The notes beneath the pieces were generated by a model that worked only from the letters and a program-made list of their open reading frames with translations, was not told where the DNA came from and did not search any database. The position numbers and the translations under genes are program-made. A stretch of DNA of 64,000 nucleotides. It comes from Allonocardiopsis opalescens (lineage in GTDB: Bacteria > Actinomycetota > Actinomycetes > Streptosporangiales > Streptosporangiaceae). Positions 15,016-23,827 of this stretch are shown piece after piece (position 1 is the first letter of the stretch; every line of letters begins with the position of its first letter). The stretch is from assembly GCF_003002095.1 (NCBI RefSeq), contig NZ_PVZC01000005.1:186001-250000 (forward strand). Reading direction: 5' to 3'.

Positions 15016-18000
15016 CTAACCCCGGATGCGGGTCGCCCAGCGTTCGGGGCCGACGGTCTCACGGCGGGCGCGTCCGGCGCGGGTGACGACCGCGTTGACG
15101 ATGCCGCGCGCCTCCACCGGGTCACGGCCGGACGCTCGGACCTGCACGGGGCCCGGCGGGCTGTCGACGTACACCGTCGCAGTGCCGCGCAGCCGCTGCC
15201 ACGGGCCGACGCTGAGCCGCACCAACTGGGCGCGGGCGTGCGCGATGACCTCGGTGGTGTGGCAGAACACGCCGCGCCGGGTGACGAACACCGTGTCGTC
15301 GATGCCCGCGGCGTCCACCGCGCCGGACGGGCGCGCCGCGCGGTGCAGCCGCACCTGCGACACCTCGGTGCCGGGGAAGAGCTGGTTCACCAGGCTGAGC
15401 GCGAGCCAGCGGGGCGCCACCGGGAGCAGCACCGACGACTCCATCTGCCGGTCGCCGACGTACCCGGCCACGTTCGCCTCCACCCGCGCGACCCCCATGG
15501 CCCGCCACAGCAGCGGCTCCACGATGCGGACGGCCTGCACTCGGCCGGGCGGCACCGTCTGCATCCGGCTGCGCACCAGCCCGTACCGCAGCCGCAGGCC
15601 GTCGGGGGAGATCGCGGCGCGGAAGGTCATGTACAGCAGCAGCGGCGACAGGAAGCCGCGGATCAGCCCGAGCAGCAGCGGCAGCATGCCGCCGAGGACG
15701 CCGGGCTCACCCACCCAGATCCCGGCCACGCCGAGCGCGATGAGCAGCGCGAACGCGGCCAGCACCGGCACCCGCAGCGCCATCGCGCCGATGAGCAGGC
15801 CGAAGGGCATCTGGTAGTAGTCGCGCTCGGGCGCGGCCGGGGTGCGCCCCGACAGCCCGGCGGCGCTGGCCAGCAGCGACGCGCGCAGCTGCTCGGCGGC
15901 CTTCCGGTTGAGGTAGCGGAAGCGGATCTCGCTGTCGTCGCCCCCGGCCAGCTGGAGCCGCAGCTCCGACAGGTCGAGCAGGTACATCAGCGGCGGCCTG
16001 ACGATGTCCACGGCCTGCAACCGACTCAGCGGCACCTGCTGCGCGTGCCGCCGCAGCACGCCGCGCTCCAGCACCAGCGCGTCGTTGAAGACGCGGAAGC
16101 GCAGCCCCCACCAGCCGCCGAACGCGCCCAGCACCGCGACCCCGGTCACCGCCATCGTCAGCAGCGCGACGAAGGGCAGCCCGAAGTCCAGCAGCGTCAC
16201 CCCGGCCACCGCCAGGAACACCCCGACGACCACCAGCACCCTCAGCGGCATGGTCGCCCAGTGCAGCCGGTGCACCCCGGTGGAGAAGTCGACCACGGGC
16301 TGCGGCGCCGGAACCACGGGCGCGTACCCCGGCCGCGCGAAGGGCGGATAGGCGTACCCGTACGGCGCCCCGTGCACCGGCCGCCCCGGCGCGGGATACC
16401 GCGCCGTCGCCCCCGGCCCGTAGGGCGCCGCGCCCATCCCGGGGTACCCGGGCCCGCCCGGCGGCCCCCCGGCAGGCGTCCCGCCGACCGGACGCGCCCC
16501 GCCGCCGGAGACATCAGGCGGCCGCCCTGGACGCATCGCCCCCGCGCGGGCCACGTCGGCCGACGCGCCCGGCGTCATCCCGTCGGCGTACCCGGTGTCG
16601 AGCGGCCCGCCATGACCGCTCAGAGCTGACGGGCCGCGCCAGGGCACATCGCCGGCGTCCGACGGCCCGCCCGGATCACCGTCCGCGCGCACGGATCCGC
16701 CCGCCGCGGACTCCGCCGGACCGGCCGACGCGCCCCCGTCCGACTCGCCAGAGCCCGCGTCCCCCAGCCCAGGCGCCGACGCCTCGGCCCACGACCGGAC
16801 CGGGTCTGAATCCGCGGCCGGGCCACCGTCCGACGCTCCGCCCGGTGTCGCGGCGCCCGGCTCCGACTCCGGCGTCGACGGATCGCGCTCGCCGCCCACC
16901 GCCCCTCGCGGACCGGACACGGCGCTCCGGGCGGCGCCCGCCCCCGCGCCGGATGTGTCGTCCGGACGGTCGCCCGCACCAGAGAGCTCGCGTACAGCAG
17001 GCAGCCCTCGTCCGGATCCGCTTTCTTCCGGTCCGGCGCCGTCCTGGCGCGGCCCCGCAGAGCCACCCGGAACCGGCCCCTGCGGACCGGACGCGCCGCC
17101 CCGACCAGCGGCCGTCCCATCCGGCCCGGCCGCATCCCGCCGTTCATCCGCACGTTCCGCGGCGCCCGAGGCGTCGCCCGGCCCGACCGGGCGGCCGTCC
17201 GCGCCTCCGACCGGTGCCCCCTCGGAAGGCACGTCCCGGCCCGGCACCGGAGCCTGCGGTCCCGGCGCGGCGTACGGCCCGCTCCAGTGCTCTCCCGCGC
17301 CGTTGGGCCCAGGGGGCGGCGCCTGGTGAGCGTCGTACGGCCCAGAACCGGGCGGCTGCGCCGGGTGCCACGGCCCGGGCGCGGCCGGTGGGGCGCCCTC
17401 GGCGCCCGGGGTCGGCGCGAAGCGCGGGTCCCGGCCGTACGGGCCGGGCTGCGGGTACGGGCCGGGCGGCGGACCGCCCGCGTAGGGGGCGGGATACCGC
17501 CCCTGCCACGGGTCCGGGCGGCGGGCCCGTCCGGTCGCGGTGGCGAGCGGCACGCCTTCGGGCGGCAGCATGTCGGGGCCGCGCCACGGACGCTCGCCGC
17601 GGCTCGACGGGTACGGTGCGGTGTCGTCGGGGCCGCGCGGCGGCGCTCCGCCGCCGTACGGTGTGCGCGGGTCGCCACCGGACGCGTCCGGCCCGATCGG
17701 CGGCGCTCCGGCGGGCGGCACGAAGACCGGCCGCCCGCTGCCGCCCGGTTCGGACGCGCCCGCGAGGGGTCCCGGTGCCGCGCCCTGCGGCGGACCGGTT
17801 CCGTCCGCGATCACCGGCACTCCGGTCGGCGGCACGATGGCCGGACGCGCGCTCTCGCCGAACCACCCTGGACCGCGCTGCTCCGGTCGCGGCACGTCCA
17901 CGTCGTCCGGACGCGACGGGCCGCCCTCCGCCGGGGCCCGCCCGCCGGAGTCCGGGCCGTGCCCCGGCCCTGTGTCGGGACCGTCCGGCTCAGGCTCGCC

Positions 18001-18027
18001 GTCGTGCGGGCGGTGGGCGTCGGACAT
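15016..18027 (-). CDS. PH-domain (YdbT-like) membrane protein with long Pro/Gly-rich N-terminus
   Basis: 1003-residue protein. The first 570 or so residues are low-complexity, rich in Pro, Gly, Ala, Ser and acidic residues, and predicted disordered by eye. The remainder is the YdbT-type core: paired membrane segments (about 590-635), a bacterial PH domain (VFNDALVLERGVLRR), another membrane pair, a second PH-like unit (ISPDGLRLRYGLVRSRMQTVP) and a third near the C-terminus. Translation starts 2 nt after the stop of the upstream YdbS-like gene. This PH-domain pair commonly follows the folate genes in actinobacteria; its role is unknown. The disordered region is far longer than in typical family members. 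Confidence 0.85.
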   Translation of the reverse strand: MSDAHRPHDGEPEPDGPDTGPGHGPDSGGRAPAEGGPSRPDDVDVPRPEQRGPGWFGESARPAIVPPTGVPVIADGTGPPQGAAPGPLAGASEPGGSGRPVFVPPAGAPPIGPDASGGDPRTPYGGGAPPRGPDDTAPYPSSRGERPWRGPDMLPPEGVPLATATGRARRPDPWQGRYPAPYAGGPPPGPYPQPGPYGRDPRFAPTPGAEGAPPAAPGPWHPAQPPGSGPYDAHQAPPPGPNGAGEHWSGPYAAPGPQAPVPGRDVPSEGAPVGGADGRPVGPGDASGAAERADERRDAAGPDGTAAGRGGASGPQGPVPGGSAGPRQDGAGPEESGSGRGLPAVRELSGAGDRPDDTSGAGAGAARSAVSGPRGAVGGERDPSTPESEPGAATPGGASDGGPAADSDPVRSWAEASAPGLGDAGSGESDGGASAGPAESAAGGSVRADGDPGGPSDAGDVPWRGPSALSGHGGPLDTGYADGMTPGASADVARAGAMRPGRPPDVSGGGARPVGGTPAGGPPGGPGYPGMGAAPYGPGATARYPAPGRPVHGAPYGYAYPPFARPGYAPVVPAPQPVVDFSTGVHRLHWATMPLRVLVVVGVFLAVAGVTLLDFGLPFVALLTMAVTGVAVLGAFGGWWGLRFRVFNDALVLERGVLRRHAQQVPLSRLQAVDIVRPPLMYLLDLSELRLQLAGGDDSEIRFRYLNRKAAEQLRASLLASAAGLSGRTPAAPERDYYQMPFGLLIGAMALRVPVLAAFALLIALGVAGIWVGEPGVLGGMLPLLLGLIRGFLSPLLLYMTFRAAISPDGLRLRYGLVRSRMQTVPPGRVQAVRIVEPLLWRAMGVARVEANVAGYVGDRQMESSVLLPVAPRWLALSLVNQLFPGTEVSQVRLHRAARPSGAVDAAGIDDTVFVTRRGVFCHTTEVIAHARAQLVRLSVGPWQRLRGTATVYVDSPPGPVQVRASGRDPVEARGIVNAVVTRAGRARRETVGPERWATRIRG

Positions 18028-18029
18028 GG

Positions 18030-18719
18030 TCACAGGCCCGTCGAGAAGGTCTCGCTGCGGGCGGTCAGCCGGTCGCGCAGCAGCACGGCCTCGTCGAGCG
18101 GCAGGCCGGGGATGCCGGCGTCGGTGGTGGCGGCGGCGGTGAACAGCCGGACGGTGGCCAGGCCCATCGCCTGTTCGAGCGGGTTGGTGATGACGTCGAC
18201 GAACTGGACGCGCCCGTACGGGATGGCGACCAGCTGGCGGACGTACAGGCCGTGGGTGATGTAGAGGTCGCCTTCGCCCTCGGCGAAGCCCCAGGTCAGG
18301 TAGTCGCGCCGTACGGCGAACCAGCCGTAGGCGCAGGCGGCGACGGCCAGCAGCGGCGGTACCGCCCCCAGCGGCCAGCTGCCGGTGAGCAGCACGGCAC
18401 CCGCCCCGGCCGCCAGCCCGGCCACTGCCGCGATCACCAGCAGCACCACCCGACGGTAGGTGACCAGCTCGGGCACCGGCCGCCGCCATGGCAGGCCCTC
18501 GGGCGGGCCGAAGGCGACGTCGAAGGGGTGCTGCCGCACGGATCCGGCGCTCTCGGGCTCCGACCGCCGCCGGGCGGCCGCCTCCTGGGCGGCCCGTTCG
18601 GCCTCGCGCTGGGCCAGGGGGCGGTCGTCGGGGACGAAGTTCGGACGCGCCGGACCGGAGGGGCCGCCCTGCGTGGCGCCGCTCTCCGGCTCCCGCTCGT
18701 TACCCGCCGAAATGTCCAT
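18030..18719 (-). CDS. PH-domain (YdbS-like) membrane protein
   Basis: 229-residue protein. A charged cytoplasmic N-terminus of about 85 residues is followed by two membrane segments (about 95-140) and a bacterial PH domain (WGFAEGEGDLYITHGLYVRQLVAIPYGRVQ, about 150-220). Start ATG at MDISAGNE is preceded by GGGGA. It is directly followed by the YdbT-like gene and is expected to form a membrane complex with it. Confidence 0.88.
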   Translation of the reverse strand: MDISAGNEREPESGATQGGPSGPARPNFVPDDRPLAQREAERAAQEAAARRRSEPESAGSVRQHPFDVAFGPPEGLPWRRPVPELVTYRRVVLLVIAAVAGLAAGAGAVLLTGSWPLGAVPPLLAVAACAYGWFAVRRDYLTWGFAEGEGDLYITHGLYVRQLVAIPYGRVQFVDVITNPLEQAMGLATVRLFTAAATTDAGIPGLPLDEAVLLRDRLTARSETFSTGL

Positions 18720-19003
18720 GTTCCCCACGTGCCCAGTCAACCATGTGCCGTGCCGCCCACGCAGCGTGCCGTCAGCACGGCATGTCCGGCCGCGCCGTCG
18801 CCCGGGTGCACGCGCGCCGAACGCCGTCGCGGGCATGCGCCACGGGGGCGTCGCCGCGAACTCCGCACACCGAACCGCCGCTGTCTCAGCGGTTGTCGCC
18901 GCTGCCGCCCAGCACGCCGCGGCTCCGGCGTCCGGCCGCTTGACCAGATTGGCCCTCGCGAGAACGCCGGCCCGGACACGCACCAGCAGCCCCTCGACGT
19001 CCC

Positions 19004-19504
19004 TCAGGCGCGGCTGCGGCCGGGCCCGTTCTTCTCGTCGGGGTCCTCGGGCACCCGGCACGCGTACTCCAGCACGATGGCGCAGACCACCAGCGCCGCC
19101 GCCGACAGGGCGGTGGCGCCGCCCACGACGGCGTCATTGCGCATGCTCTCGGCGTGCAGCCGTTCCAGCATCGGCAGGGTGTAGCCCGCGAAACCTCCGG
19201 CCAGCACGGCGCCCAGCAGCGCGCTCGCCTTGGCCAGCGCCAGGTAGCGGGCGGCGCTGATCGGGTCGACGGGCTCCGCGCCCGGCTTGCGCTGGATGCG
19301 TGCGCGCAGATTGCGCGCCCCGGCCAGCTCCGCGGCCCCGAGCAGCAGCAGCGTCGGCACCATCGTCCACGGCAGCACCGGCAGCACGGAGGAGTACGAC
19401 ACCGACACCGCCCAGCCCGCGACCGCCGCCACCAGGGCGGCCAGCAGCAGGACCCGCCAGCGGGTGGGCTGGGGCTTCACCACAGGAGCCGTCCCTTTCG
19501 TCAC
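19004..19504 (-). CDS. DUF3180 family membrane protein
   Basis: 166-residue protein with four predicted membrane helices (about 17-36, 45-62, 95-112, 130-150) and a basic segment RNLRARIQRKPG between helices two and three. It is the DUF3180 protein that regularly follows folK in actinobacteria. Function unknown. The C-terminus is charged and short. Confidence 0.88.
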   Translation of the reverse strand: MTKGTAPVVKPQPTRWRVLLLAALVAAVAGWAVSVSYSSVLPVLPWTMVPTLLLLGAAELAGARNLRARIQRKPGAEPVDPISAARYLALAKASALLGAVLAGGFAGYTLPMLERLHAESMRNDAVVGGATALSAAALVVCAIVLEYACRVPEDPDEKNGPGRSRA

Positions 19505-19571
19505 CTCGCCGCGGCCGCTCCCCGGCCCGGCTCGAAGACCCGTGCGTACCAGGCGCCGGGCGCGGTACAGC

Positions 19572-20111
19572 CTAATCGGGCGGCTGCAGCGCCAGGTCGA
19601 CCCGGAGCTGCATCCACTGGTCGCCCAGCCCGGCCAGCAACTCGGTGACGGCGCCGCGACCGGGCAGCTCGGCGTCGGGCTCGACGTCCAGCCACGGCCG
19701 CAGCACGAAGGCGCGCTCGTGCGCGCGGGGATGCGGGAGGGTCAGCACCTCGTCGTCGCGCCGCTCGGTGCCGACGGCGATCACGTCGATGTCCAGCGTG
19801 CGCGGCCCCCAGCGCACCTCGCGGGTGCGGTGGAAGGCGTCCTCCACCCCCTGCACCCGTTCGAGCAGTGTCAGCGAGGACAGCCCCGTGTCGGCGAGCA
19901 CGACGACGTTCAGGAAGTTCTGCTGCCGCGGGCCGCCCACCGGTTCCGTCTCGTAGATCGGCGAGATGGCCACCACGTCGATCTCCGGGGCGTCGACCAG
20001 CGCGTCCAGCGCGCCCTGGATGTTGTCGAAGCGGTCGCCGAGGTTGCTGCCCAGCGAGAGCACGGCGCGCCGTGTGCTGCGGTGCGATCCCGAAGGGGTC
20101 GGGGTGGTCAT
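19572..20111 (-). CDS. folK: 2-amino-4-hydroxy-6-hydroxymethyldihydropteridine pyrophosphokinase
   Basis: 179-residue HPPK, transferring pyrophosphate from ATP to 6-hydroxymethyl-dihydropterin in folate synthesis. Family motifs: SLGSNLGDR, the GPRTLDIDVIAVG metal-binding segment, and LPHPRAHERAFVL. Its ATG overlaps the stop of folB (ATGA). Confidence 0.96.
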   Translation of the reverse strand: MTTPTPSGSHRSTRRAVLSLGSNLGDRFDNIQGALDALVDAPEIDVVAISPIYETEPVGGPRQQNFLNVVVLADTGLSSLTLLERVQGVEDAFHRTREVRWGPRTLDIDVIAVGTERRDDEVLTLPHPRAHERAFVLRPWLDVEPDAELPGRGAVTELLAGLGDQWMQLRVDLALQPPD

Positions 20112-20503
20112 GGGCGCCTCCGTTGGATCGTGACGGTCACGTCGTCGAACGGGTACGAGATGGGCGCCTGCGGTTTGTGCACCGTGACCTCTACCTCGCT
20201 GACCAGCGGCTCTATCAGGCAGACATCCGCCAGCCGCTGCGCGAGCGTCTCGATGAGCCGGACCGGCTCGCCGCCGACCACCGCCACCAGCCGGTCGGCC
20301 AGCTCGCCGTAGTGCACCGTGCGGCCGAGGTCGTCCTTCTCGGCCGCCGGGCGGGTGTCGACGCTGAGCACCACGTCCACCACGAAGTCCTGGCCGTCCC
20401 GGCGTTCGAACTCGTACACCCCGTGGCGTCCGCGGCAGCGCAGGCCGCGCAGGGCGATCCGGTCGGAACCGGTGCCGTGGCCCGATGGCCGGTCTTCGCT
20501 CAC
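20108..20503 (-). CDS. folB: Dihydroneopterin aldolase
   Basis: 131-residue DHNA, releasing 6-hydroxymethyl-dihydropterin for folK. Motifs: LRCRGRHGVYEFERRDGQDF, the conserved HYGELAD stretch, and ETLAQRLADVCL. The GTG start overlaps the upstream stop (GTGA), and the gene's own stop overlaps folK, so this is a tightly coupled three-gene run. Confidence 0.94.
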   Translation of the reverse strand: MSEDRPSGHGTGSDRIALRGLRCRGRHGVYEFERRDGQDFVVDVVLSVDTRPAAEKDDLGRTVHYGELADRLVAVVGGEPVRLIETLAQRLADVCLIEPLVSEVEVTVHKPQAPISYPFDDVTVTIQRRRP

Positions 20504-21006
20504 GGTTCCTCTACGTCCTCGTCTTCGTCGTCGGAAATGATCGGTGAGGAGTGGTGCAGCCACAGCCGCCAGCCGCTCTCTGTGCGCACGAACGCATTGG
20601 TGGCGGCGATCCTTCCCGTCGCCACGAATGCGTTGGAGTCCTCGGCTCCGGTGAGGATGTTCTCCTCGCAGCTGAGCACGGCGACATCGCCCCGCACACC
20701 GATGTTGTCCTCGGTCAGCACGAACTGGATGTAGGTGGTGTTCGCCATGATCAGCGCCCACGAGCGCAGGACGTCGGCGCGGCCGCGCAGCGGCATCCAG
20801 CCCGGGTGCACGCAGATGATGTCGGCCGCCTCGTCGGGCTGCGCCCACACCCGCTCCATCAGGTCCAGGTCGCCGCGCTCGATCGCCTCGTACAGGTCGG
20901 CATTGGCCCGCCGCACCGCCGCCACGTCGTCGGGGTCGCCCAGCGCTCTGCCCTGCCCCTTGTCGCCGCCGGGCGTCCAGCCGCCCGGCTCGGCTCGGTC
21001 GTTCAT
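20500..21006 (-). CDS. SnoaL/NTF2-like protein
   Basis: 168-residue protein with an NTF2-like alpha+beta fold: the helix DLYEAIERGDLDLMERVWAQ, CVHPGW, GRADVLRSWALIM, and a C-terminal strand WRLWLHHSS. These proteins are often ketosteroid-isomerase-like or structural, and no catalytic role can be read. The tail is strongly acidic (DDEDEDVEEP). It starts at MNDRAEPGG after GGGGGGAGG. It is coupled to folB and is a regular companion of folB/folK in actinobacteria. Confidence 0.85.
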   Translation of the reverse strand: MNDRAEPGGWTPGGDKGQGRALGDPDDVAAVRRANADLYEAIERGDLDLMERVWAQPDEAADIICVHPGWMPLRGRADVLRSWALIMANTTYIQFVLTEDNIGVRGDVAVLSCEENILTGAEDSNAFVATGRIAATNAFVRTESGWRLWLHHSSPIISDDEDEDVEEP

Positions 21007-21533
21007 GCCGCCTCCCCCCGCGCTCGGGCGCCCGCGAGCGGCGCCCCCTCGGCCTGACGCACGCTCGGCGCGCCCGGCGCGCCCGACTCCGGCAGTACCG
21101 GCATCCATCCTCCACTCATCCGCCCCGGCGCATCACACCGGGCCAACGAAGCCGCCGCGACCGCCGCCCCCTTCGCGGCCATCGCGGGATCCCACTCTGG
21201 TACCCGGCGGCCCACCCTTCCACCCCAACGGCCCGGCCCGCTTCACCGCCGCACCGCCCACCGGGCGGCGGCAAGCCGTGACCTGGGCGGAGCGGGTCCG
21301 ATGGCGCTGAGGCGGTACCTGACGGACGGCATGCGCCCGTCCCGTGACGGATCGGACCGCCATGCGCACAGCCCCCGGCCCCGCCTTCCACGCCTGACCG
21401 CGCGACCGGCCACCGCCGACTCCGGTGCGCACGGCGGCGGCATCCTGGGTCTCATGACCGATCATGTTCCATGCCGCTGAAGCGGCGCCCGAAGAGCAGC
21501 CCTTTCCCCGCCACCGCGACCGATCGGACCGCC
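21007..21533. other. Divergent intergenic region with a partly duplicated gene start
   Basis: About 527 bp between the SnoaL-like gene and the DUF6518-like gene. An 18-bp sequence beginning GATCGGACCGCCATGCGC occurs at 21351 and again at 21521, where it forms the ribosome-site/start region of the downstream gene. The first copy opens an 11-codon frame ending TGA. Nothing else recognisable. Confidence 0.55.
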
Positions 21534-22172
21534 ATGCGCGCAGATTCCCGACCACCCGGCTCGCACCGCACCTGGCCTGCACCGCTGGCCATCGCCCTCG
21601 GCGCCGGTGCCGCGATCGGCTGCCTGACCTCCTACGCCCAGGGTCTGCTGCCCGACGGCCTCGCCCCGCTGGCCAACTCCGCCGGGTCGTGGAGCGCGAT
21701 CGCCTTCCTGCTCGGGACCCTCTCCCGGCACGCGTGGGTCTGCGCGCTGATCGGCGTGCTGTCGCTGGCGGCCATGGTCGTCGGCTACGACATCGGCTCC
21801 ATCCTGCGCGGTTACCAGCCCGCCATGGGCATGACGCTCTTCTGGCTGGCCGCCGCAGTAGTGGCCGGCCCGCCTCTGGGCCTCGGCGGACATGCCCTGC
21901 GCACCAGGTCCAGACTCACCCCCGCGGCGGTCGGCGCGATGAGCGGCGTGCTCATCGGCGAGGGCGGCTACGGCCTCAGCTTCATCGCCGCCACCACACC
22001 GCCCGCGTACTGGTGGTGCTCCATCGCCGCGGGCACCGCCCTGCTCGTGTGGGCGATCGCCCGGCGCTTCCCCGACCTCCGCTCCGCGACCGCGGCCACA
22101 GGCGTGACCGCCCTCGTCGCGATCGCGTTCGTCGCCGTGTATTCACTGAACCTGATCGGGCTGTTCACCTGA
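21534..22172 (+). CDS. DUF6518-like membrane protein
   Basis: 212-residue integral membrane protein with about six hydrophobic helices. The shape matches DUF6518-type proteins of actinobacteria (repeated LLG/ALIGVLSLAAMVVGYD segments, GSWSAIAFLLG). Start at MRADSRPPG, with CGGA upstream; an in-frame ATG at 21471 is an alternative. It lies on the opposite strand within the folate block, so it is probably a later insertion. Function unknown. Confidence 0.7.
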   Translation: MRADSRPPGSHRTWPAPLAIALGAGAAIGCLTSYAQGLLPDGLAPLANSAGSWSAIAFLLGTLSRHAWVCALIGVLSLAAMVVGYDIGSILRGYQPAMGMTLFWLAAAVVAGPPLGLGGHALRTRSRLTPAAVGAMSGVLIGEGGYGLSFIAATTPPAYWWCSIAAGTALLVWAIARRFPDLRSATAATGVTALVAIAFVAVYSLNLIGLFT

Positions 22173-22344
22173 CCCGGCCGCCACCCGCACCGCCGATCCG
22201 CACAACGGCCCCGTGGCGGCTCCGCCACGGCCACACGTGCTCGGGCGTGCGTGGCCCCGCCGCGTTCCGGACGTGCTCCGCCGACCCGCGTACCGGGTCC
22301 AAGGCGGACGCCTGCGCGACACCGGCCGCACCGGCCGTCGCCTC

Positions 22345-23238
22345 TCAGCGGGCGCCGCCGCGTCCCTCAATGCCCGCGCGCCAGGCTTCGGCCACTCGGA
22401 CCGCGTCGGCATTGGGCCGCACCTCGTGCACGCGTACGCACCAGGCACCCGCGGCCGCGGCCAGCGCGGTGACGGCGACGGTGGCGTCGTCGGACTCGGC
22501 GAAGGGGCGCGGCTCCCCGGCGGCGTCGGCCAGCAGGCGGCCGAGGAAGCGCTTGCGGGAGCCGCCGATCAGCAGCGGTCGGCCCAGCGAACGGAGCTCG
22601 GCGAGGTGGGCGAGCAGGGTCCAGTTGTGCTCGGGCACGTCGGGCCGCTTCGCGAAGCCGAGGCCGGGGTCCAGCACGATCAGCTCGGGGTCCAGCCCTT
22701 CGTCGACGGCGGCCGCCATCCGCTGCGCCAGCTCGTCGCGGACCTCCCCGACCACATCGCCGTACACCGCCCGCGACTGCATGTCGTGGCTGTGCCCGCG
22801 CCAGTGCATCAGCACGTACGGGACGCGCGCCCTCGCCACCAGCCGTGGCATGGCCGGGTCGGACAGGCCGCCGCTGACGTCGTTCACCAGCCGCGCACCG
22901 GCGTCGATCGCGAACTGGGCCACCTCGGCGCGCATCGTGTCGACGCTCACCACCAGCCCCTCGGCGACCAGCGCGTGCACGACGGGCTTGACCCGGCGCA
23001 GCTCCTCCTCCAGCGGCACCCGCTGCGCGCCCGGCCGGGTGGACTCGCCGCCGACGTCGATGATGTCGGCGCCCTCCTCGGCCATCCGCACGCCGTGCCG
23101 GATCGCCGCCGTGGCGTCGAACCACGCACCCCCGTCGGAGAAGGAGTCGGGCGTTACGTTCACCACGCCCATCACCAGGCAGCGCCCCGGGTCGGGCAGC
23201 CCGGGCACGGACCCGCGCGGTGTGGTGCTCTCGATCAT
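22345..23238 (-). CDS. folP: Dihydropteroate synthase
   Basis: 297-residue DHPS joining 6-hydroxymethyl-dihydropterin pyrophosphate to p-aminobenzoate. The pterin-binding elements are all there: VVNVTPDSFSDGG, IIDVGGESTRPG, VSVDTMRAEV, LVNDVSGG, LDPGLGFAKR and GGSRKRFLG. It starts at MIESTTPRG; the in-frame upstream frame is not DHPS-like. Confidence 0.95.
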   Translation of the reverse strand: MIESTTPRGSVPGLPDPGRCLVMGVVNVTPDSFSDGGAWFDATAAIRHGVRMAEEGADIIDVGGESTRPGAQRVPLEEELRRVKPVVHALVAEGLVVSVDTMRAEVAQFAIDAGARLVNDVSGGLSDPAMPRLVARARVPYVLMHWRGHSHDMQSRAVYGDVVGEVRDELAQRMAAAVDEGLDPELIVLDPGLGFAKRPDVPEHNWTLLAHLAELRSLGRPLLIGGSRKRFLGRLLADAAGEPRPFAESDDATVAVTALAAAAGAWCVRVHEVRPNADAVRVAEAWRAGIEGRGGAR

Positions 23239-23267
23239 GCCCGTCAGCTTATGTTCTCCCGCCGCCG

Positions 23268-23768
23268 TCACCGACGGGCGGACGCCGGTCCGCCGCCCCG
23301 CCCGCTCAGCGGCCCGATGGCCTCCGCCCAGCGCTGGACGCTCCCGCGCACCTCCGGCGTCAGCCGCGCCGCCGCCAGCTCGCCGAAGGGCAGCCACCGG
23401 TACCCGGTGTGCTCGTCGGACAGCACGATCGGCTCCCCGTCGTAGCCGACGGAGAAGGTGAACTGGCGCGACCTCCGCCGCCCGCGCCTGGACAGGTAGT
23501 CGAACCAGGTGGCGAAGCCGGCGTCGCGGACCAGCGGCCGGTGCCAGCCGACCTCCTCCGCCAGCTCCCGCGCCAGCGCGGCCGGCAGCGTCTCACCCGG
23601 CTCCACCCCGCCGGAGGGGAACTCCTCGAACCCGGGATAGGAGCTGTCGTCCGCACGGCGGCGCAGCAGCAGCACCCGGTCCCCGTCATGCACGACGGCA
23701 CCGACGGCGAAGGTCTCGACCCCCTCGCGGACGGCGTCGGCGAGCAGGCGGTCCGGATCGTCGTTCAT
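23268..23768 (-). CDS. NUDIX hydrolase
   Basis: 166-residue NUDIX pyrophosphohydrolase. The Nudix box is complete: GGVEPGETLPAALARELAEE, ending VG. It contains a FPSGG lead and a RRRR basic loop. The substrate cannot be read from sequence. It lies 29 nt upstream of folP; dihydroneopterin triphosphate is one possible substrate by context, but 8-oxo-nucleotides are as likely. Confidence 0.92.
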   Translation of the reverse strand: MNDDPDRLLADAVREGVETFAVGAVVHDGDRVLLLRRRADDSSYPGFEEFPSGGVEPGETLPAALARELAEEVGWHRPLVRDAGFATWFDYLSRRGRRRSRQFTFSVGYDGEPIVLSDEHTGYRWLPFGELAAARLTPEVRGSVQRWAEAIGPLSGRGGGPASARR

Positions 23769-23827
23769 GCCACGACGCTAGCCGGACCGGCAGTCCGACG
23801 CCGTCCGCCTCGACTCCGCGCCGCCCG

